From the NCBI GenBank assembly GCA_016784425.1, contig JADHUQ010000004.1, positions 1 through 36,321 on the forward strand: 36,321 nucleotides of DNA, in the 5' to 3' direction. The notes beneath the pieces are model-generated. The model was not told where the DNA came from. It did not search any database and worked only from the letters and a program-made list of their open reading frames with translations. Both the position numbers and the translations under genes were made by a program. Positions 8,601 through 17,819 of this stretch are shown here, one piece after another. The DNA comes from Candidatus Delongbacteria bacterium (GTDB lineage Bacteria; CAIWAD01; BS150m-G50). The number at the start of each line of letters is the position of its first letter. The first letter of the stretch is position 1.

Positions 8601-9986
8601 TTATTGATCCGGGGACATTTTAAGGCGGCGGCTCAGGTCCTCAACTACTTGTCGATAATCTTCATCCACACTCAGTTTTTTCTCTACCGTTTGTATAGCG
8701 TAAATAACCGTGCTGTGATCCTTGCCACCAAAATACTGACCGATATCTTTCTTGGTGAAACTGGTCAAACGATGGGATAAAAACATGGCGATATGGCGAG
8801 CGTTGGCCACCTGTTTGGTCCGCACTTTTTCCCTGAGTTTGGTGTCAGGCATGCCAAAATGATTCGCGACCACTTTCTGGATATTGTCGATGGAAACGGT
8901 ACGGGGACGCTGGGTGACAATACGGCGCAGAGCGCGGCGGGCCAGCGGCATACTGATCTGTTCCTTCATCAGGCTGGCCATGGCCATCACATGAATCAAC
9001 GCCCGCTCCAGATCACGATTGTTGCTGGTGATGTTGTTCGCAATATACTGGATGACATCCGCAGGAATTGCCACCTGCTCCTCTTCGGCACGGTTCTGGA
9101 GGATAGCCATCCGGGTTTCCTCATCCAGTGGTTGCAGGTCAATTGTGAAGCCGGAGCCGAGCCGGCTGACCAGGCGGAACTCCATTCCCTCCAGATCTTT
9201 TGGGGGTCTGTCTGAGGAGAGGACAATCTGACGACCGGCCTGGTAAAGGGTGTTGAAGGTGTGGAAGAATTCAATCTGAGTTTTGGTTTTGCCGGTCAGG
9301 AACTGGATATCATCCAGAATCAACACATTTACATTGCGGTAGATCTTGTTGAAATCGGTAGAGCGATTGCTCTTCAGCATTTCAATGAAATGGTGATAAA
9401 AAGTGTCGCTGGAAAGATACAAAACCTGAAAATCGGGGTGATTGGCGTTGACCATGTTTCCGATCGCCTGGACCAGATGCGTCTTACCCAGGCCGACATC
9501 ACCATAGACAAACAGCGGATTGAATATAGTTTCACCGGGATTGTTGGCAACAGCCATCGCGGCCGACCGCGCCATCCTGTTGCCGTCACCCTCTATAAAA
9601 TTATCGAAGCGGTACTTGGGGTTAAGGCTGGTCCAGTCCAGCTGTGGAAGAGTGGTGGGCTCTTTTGTTGGAAGGAGCGAAGGAATCTGTGGTTCTACCG
9701 GCTGCAAAGCTCTGTCTCCACCCCCATTGTTACCGTTAGGCTTGATTGAGAGCGTCGCCCCCACACCCAGCACCTCTGTAGCGGCCTGGCTGATTTCCTG
9801 ACCGAATTGTACAATAACATAGTCAAGGAAATAAGGTTCGGGCGCCACGGCGAGCAGCTGACGATCAACCAGCTCGCTGAACACCAGGTCCTTGAACCAG
9901 GTATTGTATGCCTGCTCGCTTATACGACCGCGCAATGACTGATGAAAAGCCTCCCAGGGGGAGAGACTCCCTTCCGGTTGAATCAT
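8601..9986 (-). CDS. dnaA: Chromosomal replication initiator DnaA
   Basis: AAA+ initiator that binds DnaA boxes at oriC and melts the origin. The 461-residue protein has the usual four parts. Domain I (about 1-80) begins with WEAFHQSLRGRISEQAYNTWF. A Gly/Pro-rich linker covers about 85-118. The AAA+ domain has Walker A GDVGLGKT (162-169) and Walker B LILDDIQFL (222-230). The C-terminal DNA-binding domain has the signature FGGKDHSTVIYAIQTVE (419-435). Here GKDHST replaces the more common GxRDHST, a mild substitution beside the helix that reads DnaA boxes. The ATG at 9986 has only a weak ribosome-binding site. No gene lies between it and dnaN. Confidence 0.98.
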   Translation of the reverse strand: MIQPEGSLSPWEAFHQSLRGRISEQAYNTWFKDLVFSELVDRQLLAVAPEPYFLDYVIVQFGQEISQAATEVLGVGATLSIKPNGNNGGGDRALQPVEPQIPSLLPTKEPTTLPQLDWTSLNPKYRFDNFIEGDGNRMARSAAMAVANNPGETIFNPLFVYGDVGLGKTHLVQAIGNMVNANHPDFQVLYLSSDTFYHHFIEMLKSNRSTDFNKIYRNVNVLILDDIQFLTGKTKTQIEFFHTFNTLYQAGRQIVLSSDRPPKDLEGMEFRLVSRLGSGFTIDLQPLDEETRMAILQNRAEEEQVAIPADVIQYIANNITSNNRDLERALIHVMAMASLMKEQISMPLARRALRRIVTQRPRTVSIDNIQKVVANHFGMPDTKLREKVRTKQVANARHIAMFLSHRLTSFTKKDIGQYFGGKDHSTVIYAIQTVEKKLSVDEDYRQVVEDLSRRLKMSPDQ

Positions 9987-10541
9987 GAATAATTCCGTAG
10001 GCAGTTTAAGCTGATGTTAACAAACTTGTCCGGCGGGCTAACGCGACCACCAGCCAGAACAGCGGTAAGAAAAATGTGGTATTGATGGAGCAATCAGTCC
10101 CTGAACAGGCTCTGATTTTTACGCAACAGCTGCTTCTGGAGAAAGGAAACGGGTTTGACCTGACAAACGGGAAAACAAACCCCAGAGCCCAACTATTCCA
10201 CAAGTTTTCCACACACACCCCCGCGAGAAACCGCTCCCGCGACTGCTCTAACATAGAGGCACCCCGCTCGTTTGTCAAGCAATTCTGATCGAGCCGGGCG
10301 ACAGGGTAAAAAAAAAGCTGGAACCAAGCTTAAGTGTTTGTAGTTAATGGTTTTGAGAGACTGGAAAAATGTGGTTGGTAAACGGCCGGAAGTCGCTCCG
10401 GGGAGAGGGGAGATATCGGTGATCAAACAGGAGTGGCCGGTTTTCCAGGTGCTGTGGAAAACTAATTAACATTCGCGGCGGTGTGGTTAGACGGTAGACA
10501 AAACAGTTTGGCCCGGCGGGTCAAGCGACCTGAATTTGAGC

Positions 10542-10583
10542 AAAAAAACGGGATCGGAACAGTTGAATCCTGACCCTGTCCCG
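10542..10583 (-). terminator. Possible terminator of the M1 peptidase transcript
   Basis: On the minus strand CGGGA and TCCCG arms (10583-10579 and 10553-10549), with an inner GGA/TCC pairing, are followed by seven T residues (10548-10542). It lies about 140 bp after the peptidase stop. The stem is short and the loop long, so this is moderate evidence. Confidence 0.4.
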
Positions 10584-10590
10584 GGAGGGG

Positions 10591-10629
10591 ACGTGATACA
10601 ATTGCAGGCTGATGGCAGATGTATCACGT
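10591..10629. repeat. 10-bp perfect inverted repeat with 19-nt spacer
   Basis: ACGTGATACA (10591-10600) and TGTATCACGT (10620-10629) are exact reverse complements. No T-run follows, so it is more like a protein-binding site or an RNA hairpin than a terminator. It lies about 95 bp after the M1 peptidase stop, in the dnaA-upstream gap. Confidence 0.5.
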
Positions 10630-10722
10630 TCTGTTGCGCGTGCCATGAAAGCGGCGCAGAGGGTCGGCCTGCAGGCGCTTCTGAAATAATGCTGTCGAGA
10701 GTGGGCGGTCCGGAAACAGCGG

Positions 10723-13677
10723 CTATTTAACAAGCACCATCTTACCGACAACCCCGTGAGAAGCCCCTCCCCGTAAATGACAAAAGTAGACACCGCTGGG
10801 GTGGTCGCTGGCATCAAAAACAGCCTGGTGGTACCCGGCGGGGAGTTGTTCATTGATAAGAGTGGTAACCCTGACCCCCAGCACATTGAATATATCAAGG
10901 CGTACCGGTAGATCCCGCAGGAGCCGGAAAGATATCTGGGTCCGGTTGTTGAAGGGGTTGGGATAGTTACTGTACAACTCCAGCTGCCGTGGTTGCAGGT
11001 CTGGCGCCACGGTAACCGACTCCGGACTCCAGGCGTTTAAAACCCGCCCCAGCAGTTCCGCCAGCGAGGCGGTGGGTCCCGCACCGGAAATTGCCTCACA
11101 CCCAAAAGCACAGAACAATACCTGATCAGTGGTCCAGACAGCGCCCACCTCGCCGCTGCCCTGGTAGTTGAAAACCGGCGTCGATCCCGCCAGTGGCAGC
11201 AGGCTCGCCGGAGCCACCTGATTGTTAGCACCACCGGCCCCCTGTAACAGTATAGTCATATCATCGCTGACAAGGTTGCCGTCGACACCATCCAGGATAC
11301 GAATATCTACCGCGGAATCCTGAGCTGTGCAGTACAACTGCTCTACCAGGAAAGCGGACCCCCAGAGGTCTTCGATCAGATACTGCCCGGTCAGCAGCAG
11401 TTGACCGCCACCACTGATCCAGTCGGTCAACAACTCCTGTTCGGTTGCGGTCAACGCATCAACCCGGGCGTTGCCGGTGTACCAGATCGCAGCCGTGTAA
11501 TTCTGCAGTACTCCCGCAGCAGTCTCGCCGGCACTCTGATCGATGACATCCCAGAACTGCTCCAGCTCTGTCAGCGATTGTTCGTAATAAGACAACAGCG
11601 TGTTGGAAGTGTCGTCACAGACCACCACCAGGGGGGGGTCTCCCACCCGGAAAATGAAAGTTGTGTCCTGTTCGAAGCCGGTGCCACTGAAATGCACCGC
11701 CAGATCGAGATAGCGCAACTCGTCTCCCGGTGAATCCGCCAGGAGCAGGGTCCAACCGGTCCAGGTTTCACCGTGCAGGTCCAGGGTGCCAACCCAGGCG
11801 GAATCCACTTCAACCGTGAGCAGCGGATCAGCTGTGGAAAGCGACAGACTGATATCCTCAGCCCAGGCGCCGTGGTTTTCAACCAGGAGACGCAACCAGC
11901 CCTGTTCACCGGCGCTGAGGTTGCCATTCCCGTTCCCACCCGCTGAGTCGTCGAGCTCCCAATCTGCGATCACCAACAGTGGTCCCCCCACACCGGGGAT
12001 CTCCTGATCGGTACAGAGAACCTGATGATGGGGATTGAACTCCAGTCCGATGAAATCACCCGGTAAGCGGAAGAGAAAATGGTCAGAAGCGCCGCTGATC
12101 TGTAGCAGAAAGTCAAAACTGTCGCTGGTCGTTGTGATTACAACCGGTACCCGCGGCGTGAAGAGGTTGCCAAACATACTGCTCTGAGCCACCGAAAGAC
12201 TGACCAGAGTGGAATCATCTGGCAGCTGATAACTGGTGGTAAGGTGTTCAAACAGAGGGTAGCCGGGGCTGTAGATCCACTCCTCCATGAAAGGACCCAG
12301 CTCCTCACCGCTGACTGTTTCCATCACGGTGCGGAAATCGTAGGTGCAGATATTGCCGTACTGGAAGGTGGTGTACCAGTCCCGCAGGCCCTGCAGAAAG
12401 TTCTCGTCGCCGATATAAACCCGCAGCGTCTGAAGCACACAGGCCGCTTTCTCGTAGGTCAGGGCGGAGAATAGATACTCCAGCGGCGGGTCGTAAATCG
12501 GTAACGGTTGCGACGGGTGTCCCGCTTGCCAGGAGAGGTAGTAGTCACGCGCCTGTTCCATGTAGTCGAACAGGGATTCAGTGTCGCCCCCCTGGAGAAA
12601 CTGGTAATAGAGAGCTTCACAATAGGTGGCAAACCCCTCATGCAGCCACATCTCCGCAAAGGTCACATGGGTCAGGGCATCCCCCCACCACATGTGGGCG
12701 AGTTCATGCGCGACAATCATTTCGTAAGTGTGCTGCCCGGTAATCAGGTTGTGTCCCAGGGTAGTACAGGTCTGGTGTTCCATGGCGCCGCTGCCACCGT
12801 AGATCGGCGCTTCCGACATCCCGTAACATTCGAACGGGTAATCACCGAAGGTGTCCTGGAAAAAGGTGAACATCTGCGGGACGGTAGAGAAGTCCTCCTG
12901 GGATGCAGTCAGGTGATAAGGGTAAACCCAGTAGTTGAGGGGCACGCCCTCGACCTCATCGTGCCAGGTGGTGTACTGGGAGGCGGTCAGGGTGAGCAGG
13001 TAGGTTGAAATCGGATAGGCGTGTTCGTACTGGAAGGCGACCAGTGAATCCCCCAGCTCTTCGGTACTGACCAGAGTGCCGTTACTGGCCACCACCCAGG
13101 GTTGCGGCACTACCGCGCGTAATGAAACCAACGCCTTGTCGAACGGTTCGTCGTAGCAGGCCACCCAGTTGCGGGTACCCCAGGGATCGGAAACGGTGAA
13201 GATGGTAGACCCGAAATGCATACCGAGACTACCCATACCGGGTGTCAGCGCCGGCTCCCCCTGGTAAAAAGTCTGCAGCGTCAACTGCTCCCCCGGGGGG
13301 CAGTTGTAGCCGACATCAACGAGCAGGTCATCACCGCTGCGACTGAATTCCACCGCCTGGCCATCCAACAGTACACTGTCGACGGTAAAAGCGTGCAGGT
13401 GATAATCGACAACGCTGAGTGTGTCCAGTGTAACCAGGGTCATCTCAACCCTGGCTTCCAGATAAGTCAGTTCCGGGAAAATGCGGAAATCGATGTCATA
13501 GGTAAGGGCGTTCCAACTGTGGGTGGAATCAACCCGCTCTACGGGGCGTGGTGTGCCGTGCTCCATCTGGTGCAACAACTCCCGCTGGTCAAAATGCCCC
13601 CACTGTCTCGGGTCTGTGCTATCGGTCCCCGCCAGCACGCTTACGGAGCAGAGAAAAACGAGCGCCAGAGAAATCAT
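10723..13677 (-). CDS. Secreted M1-family zinc aminopeptidase with C-terminal sorting domain
   Basis: A 984-residue exported metallopeptidase expected to remove N-terminal residues from peptides outside the cytoplasm. The start at 13677 gives a clean signal peptide (MISLALVFLCSVSVLAG) and has AGAGG upstream; a longer in-frame start at 13764 would bury it. The M1 domain contains GAMEH (297-301, a variant of the substrate-binding GxMEN) and HELAH (324-328), with the third zinc ligand Glu347 in LHEGFA. After about residue 560 follow a beta-sandwich segment and an alpha/beta segment resembling ThuA or glutamine-amidotransferase-like folds (WISGGGQLLLTGQ). The last 90 residues begin LYSNYPNPFNNRTQISF and include DIFNVLGVRV and PSGVYF, typical of the type IX secretion or FlgD-like C-terminal domain common in FCB bacteria. 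It sits 87 bp downstream of the nucleotidyltransferase gene. A C8 tract (G8 on plus, 11631-11638) lies inside the gene. Confidence 0.92.
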   Translation of the reverse strand: MISLALVFLCSVSVLAGTDSTDPRQWGHFDQRELLHQMEHGTPRPVERVDSTHSWNALTYDIDFRIFPELTYLEARVEMTLVTLDTLSVVDYHLHAFTVDSVLLDGQAVEFSRSGDDLLVDVGYNCPPGEQLTLQTFYQGEPALTPGMGSLGMHFGSTIFTVSDPWGTRNWVACYDEPFDKALVSLRAVVPQPWVVASNGTLVSTEELGDSLVAFQYEHAYPISTYLLTLTASQYTTWHDEVEGVPLNYWVYPYHLTASQEDFSTVPQMFTFFQDTFGDYPFECYGMSEAPIYGGSGAMEHQTCTTLGHNLITGQHTYEMIVAHELAHMWWGDALTHVTFAEMWLHEGFATYCEALYYQFLQGGDTESLFDYMEQARDYYLSWQAGHPSQPLPIYDPPLEYLFSALTYEKAACVLQTLRVYIGDENFLQGLRDWYTTFQYGNICTYDFRTVMETVSGEELGPFMEEWIYSPGYPLFEHLTTSYQLPDDSTLVSLSVAQSSMFGNLFTPRVPVVITTTSDSFDFLLQISGASDHFLFRLPGDFIGLEFNPHHQVLCTDQEIPGVGGPLLVIADWELDDSAGGNGNGNLSAGEQGWLRLLVENHGAWAEDISLSLSTADPLLTVEVDSAWVGTLDLHGETWTGWTLLLADSPGDELRYLDLAVHFSGTGFEQDTTFIFRVGDPPLVVVCDDTSNTLLSYYEQSLTELEQFWDVIDQSAGETAAGVLQNYTAAIWYTGNARVDALTATEQELLTDWISGGGQLLLTGQYLIEDLWGSAFLVEQLYCTAQDSAVDIRILDGVDGNLVSDDMTILLQGAGGANNQVAPASLLPLAGSTPVFNYQGSGEVGAVWTTDQVLFCAFGCEAISGAGPTASLAELLGRVLNAWSPESVTVAPDLQPRQLELYSNYPNPFNNRTQISFRLLRDLPVRLDIFNVLGVRVTTLINEQLPAGYHQAVFDASDHPSGVYFCHLRGGASHGVVGKMVLVK

Positions 13678-13764
13678 GAAAACCTCTTTCCCCACACGGG
13701 GGTGTAATCCATCAAACCTGCTCCCGGAGCCGCACGGTGCGGGAGCTCCTGTTCCAGTTATCAC

Positions 13765-15039
13765 TTAATCCAGAGCGGCAAGCTGCAGCGCCAACTCCAG
13801 CGCGGTGGCGCGATCAAACAGCGTTCCCTCCAGCTGGCGGGTCTCAAGCTCGCGGAGGATCCGCTTGAACAGCGGTCCCGGCTCTAGTCCGGCGTCGATC
13901 AGGTCCTGGCCGTCGAGCAGCGGGGGGGGGAAGAGCAGCCGACCTTCCAACCGCCCCAGCTCAGCTTCAACAGTGCCTAAAGGCAGGTTGAACAGGGCTG
14001 CGGCCAACAGTTTGGCAGCAGAGAACAGTTGATCCCTCAGTAACCGAATGCGATCGGCATAACGCAGCTGATCGAATGCCTGCAGCTGGAACAGGTGGCC
14101 GCAGATGGTGGCAGCCGTGGTCAGCTCACTGTTGGCGAGACGAAAAACGCGCAACGTCTGCTGAACCCGTTGGATATCTGCAGCAGGGTTCTGCAGGGGG
14201 CAGGCGAGAAAGATGAGAAACGCCAGCAGGCGTAGTTCAGATGGCAGTGCCTCCATCTTGAGTTTACCTAACTGGCCGTACTGATTCAATGCAAGTTGCG
14301 GCTCCGGAAACAGCTGGAGGATCGGATCCGCCAGACGGCACTCCTGCAGCAGCTCCAGGGCGTAGTCGGGGTGCGGGTCCTGCATGATCCGGGTCAGTTC
14401 GTCCCGCAACCGTTCCCGGGAAACAGTGGGCAAGGTTGGCGCCAGCTCCCTGATTGCCTGCCGGGTCCCCTTCTCAATGTCGAAACGGAAACGAGCCGCA
14501 AAGCGCACGGCGCGGATCAGACGCAATTTGTCTTCAGTGAACCGGTCGACCGGTGCGCCGATAGTACGGATCAGTTTTGCCTCCAGGTCGGCGACACCAC
14601 CCACCAGGTCGCGCATCTCGTCACTGGCGGGTGAGTAGAGCAGGCCGTTGATGGTGAAATCACGCCGCAGCACATCCTCCTCCACCGTAGCGAAGCGAAC
14701 CCCGGTGGGTCGACGGCCGTCCCGGTATTCCAGATCCTGTCTGAAGGTTGCCACCTCATACTGTGACTCATAGATCCGCACCATCACCACACCAAATTGA
14801 GCGCCGACCGGGATGGTGGAATGAAAGAGGCTCATTACCTCCTGAGGAAAAGCGGAGGTAGCAATATCGAAATCGATCTGCTCCAGCGAAACCGACGTCG
14901 TAGTGTGCAACAACAGCCAGCTGTCCCGGACGCTGCCCCCAACGATGTAAGCCTCATGACCGGCGCTTTCCAGCAGATCGATGATTTTAAGGGCGCCGTT
15001 CCAGGCGGGTGACTGACTGAGAATTTCCTGGATAGACAT
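13765..15039 (-). CDS. CCA tRNA nucleotidyltransferase / poly(A) polymerase family protein
   Basis: Class II nucleotidyltransferase that adds the CCA end to tRNAs or A residues to RNA; sequence alone does not separate the two. Numbered from the ATG at 15039: the nucleotide-binding GGSVRD is at 34-39, the metal-binding acidic pair DFD at 56-58, RRDFTINGLLY at 125-135, and the neck motif KLRLIRAVRFAARF at 171-184. No C-terminal HD domain is visible. The spacer between VRD and DFD is longer than usual and hydrophobic/Thr-rich. I chose 15039 because GGAG precedes it and the protein then begins at the usual place; an extension to 15189 shows no conserved sequence. Length is 424 residues. A run of nine C (G9 on plus, 13922-13930) encodes three prolines. 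Probably cotranscribed with the peptidase downstream. Confidence 0.88.
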   Translation of the reverse strand: MSIQEILSQSPAWNGALKIIDLLESAGHEAYIVGGSVRDSWLLLHTTTSVSLEQIDFDIATSAFPQEVMSLFHSTIPVGAQFGVVMVRIYESQYEVATFRQDLEYRDGRRPTGVRFATVEEDVLRRDFTINGLLYSPASDEMRDLVGGVADLEAKLIRTIGAPVDRFTEDKLRLIRAVRFAARFRFDIEKGTRQAIRELAPTLPTVSRERLRDELTRIMQDPHPDYALELLQECRLADPILQLFPEPQLALNQYGQLGKLKMEALPSELRLLAFLIFLACPLQNPAADIQRVQQTLRVFRLANSELTTAATICGHLFQLQAFDQLRYADRIRLLRDQLFSAAKLLAAALFNLPLGTVEAELGRLEGRLLFPPPLLDGQDLIDAGLEPGPLFKRILRELETRQLEGTLFDRATALELALQLAALD

Positions 15040-15341
15040 CTGCTCCGTCGAATGGTTGTTGACAGCATTCGTCCTTCCCAGAAACGATAAAGAGCCACAA
15101 GCTGGATAGCAAGGAGTGTGACCCTGATGAAGATTGTGATTCTCAAAGACCCCCTCTATATTCGTAGCTAACTGGTTGATCGTCACCACTGGGACCAGCC
15201 TCTGCGGACGACGCCGGTCTGAAAATCAACAGCGTTCTGAAACGAGTCTGCTGTTTCCAGCCCCACCGTGAGTCTGTTTCGGAGCGGGAACCGGCAATTG
15301 CCGTGCAGATCACCTACAATCAGCGCCAGGGAGGAGTCAAG

Positions 15342-16025
15342 ATGATCGAATTTTTTATCGGAATACTGCTGGGTTTGATGATCGGTGTTGGCTTCTGGAT
15401 GTTTCGCAGATCACACCGGGGAAAAGGGGGCCCGGTGCTTGACACCCACTCCTTTATCCAGGAACTGCGCTCCATCGGTGAATTGCGGGTTTTCAAGGTG
15501 CTGACCAAGGAGATTGTTACAGCCAAAGACCACTGGCTGGGTGAAACGGGCAAGAAGTACTTTGAATGGCTCACCAGCACCAAGAAAATGGTGATGATCT
15601 TTGAGTTCGACATCGGCTTTGCTTACGATTTAACTCACCCTGATTTCACTATTGTGGAGACCAATCCCGCACAATACCGGGTGGTGATGCCCCGTTGTAA
15701 CCATGAGATCAACATCCGGAATATCACCTTCTACGACGAGCAGAACTCCCGGTTTTTACCTTGGTTGTTGCCGGAGTTTGTCGGTAAAATTTTCGGCGAA
15801 GGTTTTGATGAAGATGACCGTAACCACCTGGTACAGGAAGCACGTAACCAGGTAAGCGCAATTTCCGCCGAGCTGGTGACCAGGATCAAGTCAGAGGTGC
15901 AGACCTCGGCACGCAACACCCTGGAATCACTATCGCGTGGCTTTGCGGTAGAGCGGATCACGGTCGACTTTCAAGGAAGTGCTTTTACCGATGACCAGGT
16001 CAAAATGGCGGAGATCCAGGCCTGA
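15342..16025 (+). CDS. DUF4230-like membrane-anchored protein
   Basis: A 227-residue protein with one N-terminal transmembrane segment (about 2-22, MIEFFIGILLGLMIGVGFWMF) followed by basic residues, so the rest may be cytoplasmic or exposed at the membrane face. The body has FIQELRSIGELRVFKVLTKEIV and EFDIGFAYDLTHPDFTI, which I recognise as the DUF4230 pattern, and then a helical C-terminal part (about 165-210). The function of the family is not established. The ATG at 15342 has a strong GGGAGGAG site 4 nt upstream; an earlier in-frame start at 15303 lacks one. It stands alone, 125 bp before the transporter gene. Confidence 0.7.
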   Translation: MIEFFIGILLGLMIGVGFWMFRRSHRGKGGPVLDTHSFIQELRSIGELRVFKVLTKEIVTAKDHWLGETGKKYFEWLTSTKKMVMIFEFDIGFAYDLTHPDFTIVETNPAQYRVVMPRCNHEINIRNITFYDEQNSRFLPWLLPEFVGKIFGEGFDEDDRNHLVQEARNQVSAISAELVTRIKSEVQTSARNTLESLSRGFAVERITVDFQGSAFTDDQVKMAEIQA

Positions 16026-16150
16026 AAGCAGAACTGTTGACCTGGGGTAAAACCAGCTGCGGATAGCTCCGTTATGGTCTAAGAACGACACCATCACCGG
16101 CGGATAAATCGGCATGCGCCCTTACTCAAACATAGTCGCGAGGTAAGCTC

Positions 16151-16963
16151 ATGATAGATGCGTTTCTCGATCTCAATCCCATCTGGCAGGCATTGGTTGC
16201 GACCTGTTTTACCTGGCTGATGACCGCCATTGGCGCGAGCCTGGTGTTTGTTTTCCGCAACGTTAACCGTAAGGGGATGGACGGTATGCTCGGGTTTGCA
16301 GCCGGGGTGATGATTGCCGCCAGTTACTGGTCACTGCTGGCTCCGGCGATTGAGATGGCGGAGGAGTATACACTTCCCGCCTGGGTGCCCGCTACCGTCG
16401 GGTTTCTGGCTGGCGGTTTCTTTCTCTGGGTGGTGGACAAGTTACTGCCGCACCTTCATCTCGGCTTTCCGGACGAGGAGGTAGAGGGGATCAAAACCGG
16501 CTGGCAACGGAGCGTCTTGCTGGTGATGGCTATAACTCTGCACAACATCCCGGAGGGATTGGCAGTGGGAGTCGCTTTCGGCGCGCTGGGGGCGGGAATT
16601 CCATCGGCCACCCTGGGGGGGGCGCTGGCGCTGGCAATCGGTATCGGTATCCAGAACTTGCCGGAAGGAACCGCCGTAGCGATGCCGTTGCATCGCGAGG
16701 GATTGAGCCGGATGAAGTCGTTTACCTACGGTCAGCTGTCCGGGATTGTGGAGCCGATCGCCGGTGTACTGGGCGCGATGGCGGTTATCGTTATCAAGCC
16801 GATGTTACCTTATGCCCTCGCCTTTGCCGCCGGAGCAATGATCTATGTGGTAGTAGAGGAGCTGATTCCGGAAGCGCAACTCGAGAGAAACAATGATATC
16901 GCCACCATCGGCGCCATGCTCGGTTTTGCCGTTATGATGACGCTGGATGTGGCGCTGGGCTGA
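16151..16963 (+). CDS. ZIP-family divalent metal transporter
   Basis: A 270-residue polytopic membrane protein of the ZIP family (GufA/ZupT-like), which carries Zn(II) or related divalent cations into the cytoplasm. About eight hydrophobic segments are visible. The binuclear metal centre motifs are present: HNIPEGLAVG (131-140) in TM4 and QNLPEGTAVAMPLHREG (168-184) in TM5, with Glu201 in EPIAG following. A short His-containing loop (PHLHLG, 100-105) lies between TM3 and TM4. The ATG has GAGG about 8 nt upstream. A G8 tract at 16615-16622 encodes Gly-Gly. It is followed after 22 bp by the PhzF gene, suggesting one transcript. Confidence 0.92.
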   Translation: MIDAFLDLNPIWQALVATCFTWLMTAIGASLVFVFRNVNRKGMDGMLGFAAGVMIAASYWSLLAPAIEMAEEYTLPAWVPATVGFLAGGFFLWVVDKLLPHLHLGFPDEEVEGIKTGWQRSVLLVMAITLHNIPEGLAVGVAFGALGAGIPSATLGGALALAIGIGIQNLPEGTAVAMPLHREGLSRMKSFTYGQLSGIVEPIAGVLGAMAVIVIKPMLPYALAFAAGAMIYVVVEELIPEAQLERNNDIATIGAMLGFAVMMTLDVALG

Positions 16964-16985
16964 AGTCCGAAATAAAAGGAGAATG

Positions 16986-17819
16986 ATGAAATTACCCATT
17001 TACCAGGTTGATGCATTCAGTGGCAGGCTGTTCGCCGGCAATCCAGCCGCGATTGTTCCGTTGATAAACTGGCTGCCGGACACCACCATGCAACGAATCG
17101 CCCTTGAGAACAACCTTTCGGAAACCGCGTTCTTTGTCAAAACGGGAAATGATTTCCATATCCGCTGGTTTTCACCTACGGCTGAAATCGACCTCTGTGG
17201 TCACGCCACCCTCGCAACCGGATTTGTCATCATGAAGCTCATTTCCCCCGAACTTGATGTGGTCCGGTTTGACTCACAGAGTGGTCCGCTGTCGGTGGAG
17301 CGTGTTGGCGAGCGTTTCCAACTGGATTTTCCCAGCCGCCCCGGTAAAGCTATCCCCTCGCCCCCGCAGCTGGAGGCCGCACTGGGATTGGAACCGCAGG
17401 CAACTCTGCTCTCCCGCGACTGTCTGGTGGTGGTGGGCAGCGAGCAGGAGGTTCGCGCGCTTACACCCGACATGGACCGTCTGCTTGAAATCGACGGAGA
17501 CGGTGTACTGGTAACCGCGCCCGGCAGCGATTGCGACTTCATCTCCCGTTGTTTCTTTCCAAAACTGGGCATCACGGAGGACCCGGTAACCGGATCAGCC
17601 CACTGTACGCTGGTTCCTTACTGGTCCGACCGCCTGGGCAAGACCGCCCTCCACAGTCGCCAGGCTTCCGCACGGGGTGGCGAGTTGTGGTGCGAACTGG
17701 TGGGATCGCGGGTGTTGATTGCCGGCGAGTGTGTGCTCTATCTTACCGGTGAGATTGAAACAGGCGGGGAAGGGCGAGACTCCAGAGAAACTTGTGGTAG
17801 TAGGCCCCTTAATGGATAA
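16986..17819 (+). CDS. PhzF-family isomerase/epimerase-like protein
   Basis: A 277-residue member of the PhzF/diaminopimelate-epimerase fold family. The catalytic glutamate is Glu46 in NNLSETAFF. The second half-site motifs are DLCGHATLATGF and ITEDPVTGSAHCTLVPYW. Most members are of unknown substrate; phenazine synthesis is not implied because no other phz genes are present. The second of two adjacent ATG codons (16986) is preferred because AGGAG ends 4 nt before it. The C-terminal 20 residues (Gly/Arg-rich) extend beyond the usual end and overlap the start of the next, broken gene by 8 bp. Cotranscription with the ZIP gene is likely. Confidence 0.9.
   Translation: MKLPIYQVDAFSGRLFAGNPAAIVPLINWLPDTTMQRIALENNLSETAFFVKTGNDFHIRWFSPTAEIDLCGHATLATGFVIMKLISPELDVVRFDSQSGPLSVERVGERFQLDFPSRPGKAIPSPPQLEAALGLEPQATLLSRDCLVVVGSEQEVRALTPDMDRLLEIDGDGVLVTAPGSDCDFISRCFFPKLGITEDPVTGSAHCTLVPYWSDRLGKTALHSRQASARGGELWCELVGSRVLIAGECVLYLTGEIETGGEGRDSRETCGSRPLNG

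Larger units (their letters stand above)
9987..10722. other. Long gene-free region upstream of dnaA with DnaA-box-like sites
   Basis: This 736-bp gap has no credible coding sequence. It contains TATTCCACA (10194-10202) followed exactly 11 bp later by TTTTCCACA (10205-10213), and TGTGGAAAA on the opposite strand at 10453-10461. These could control dnaA or form part of a two-part origin with the 8310-8600 gap. It also holds terminator-like hairpins: 10542-10583, and AAGCT/AGCTT next to an A9 tract at 10308-10331 (minus-strand T-run). A long inverted repeat lies at 10591-10629. Confidence 0.5.

Noticed and set aside
10006..10278. Minus-strand open frame of 90 codons upstream of dnaA
   Set aside because: Runs through DnaA-box-like sites, no family resemblance, Cys/Ser-rich as in spurious frames.
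10723..13677. GAMEH instead of GAMEN as an inactivating change in the M1 peptidase
   Set aside because: GxMEH variants occur in secreted bacterial M1 enzymes, and all zinc ligands and the catalytic Glu are present.
16986..17819. Phenazine biosynthesis locus
   Set aside because: Only a PhzF-family protein is present; this family is widespread and no other phenazine gene lies nearby.
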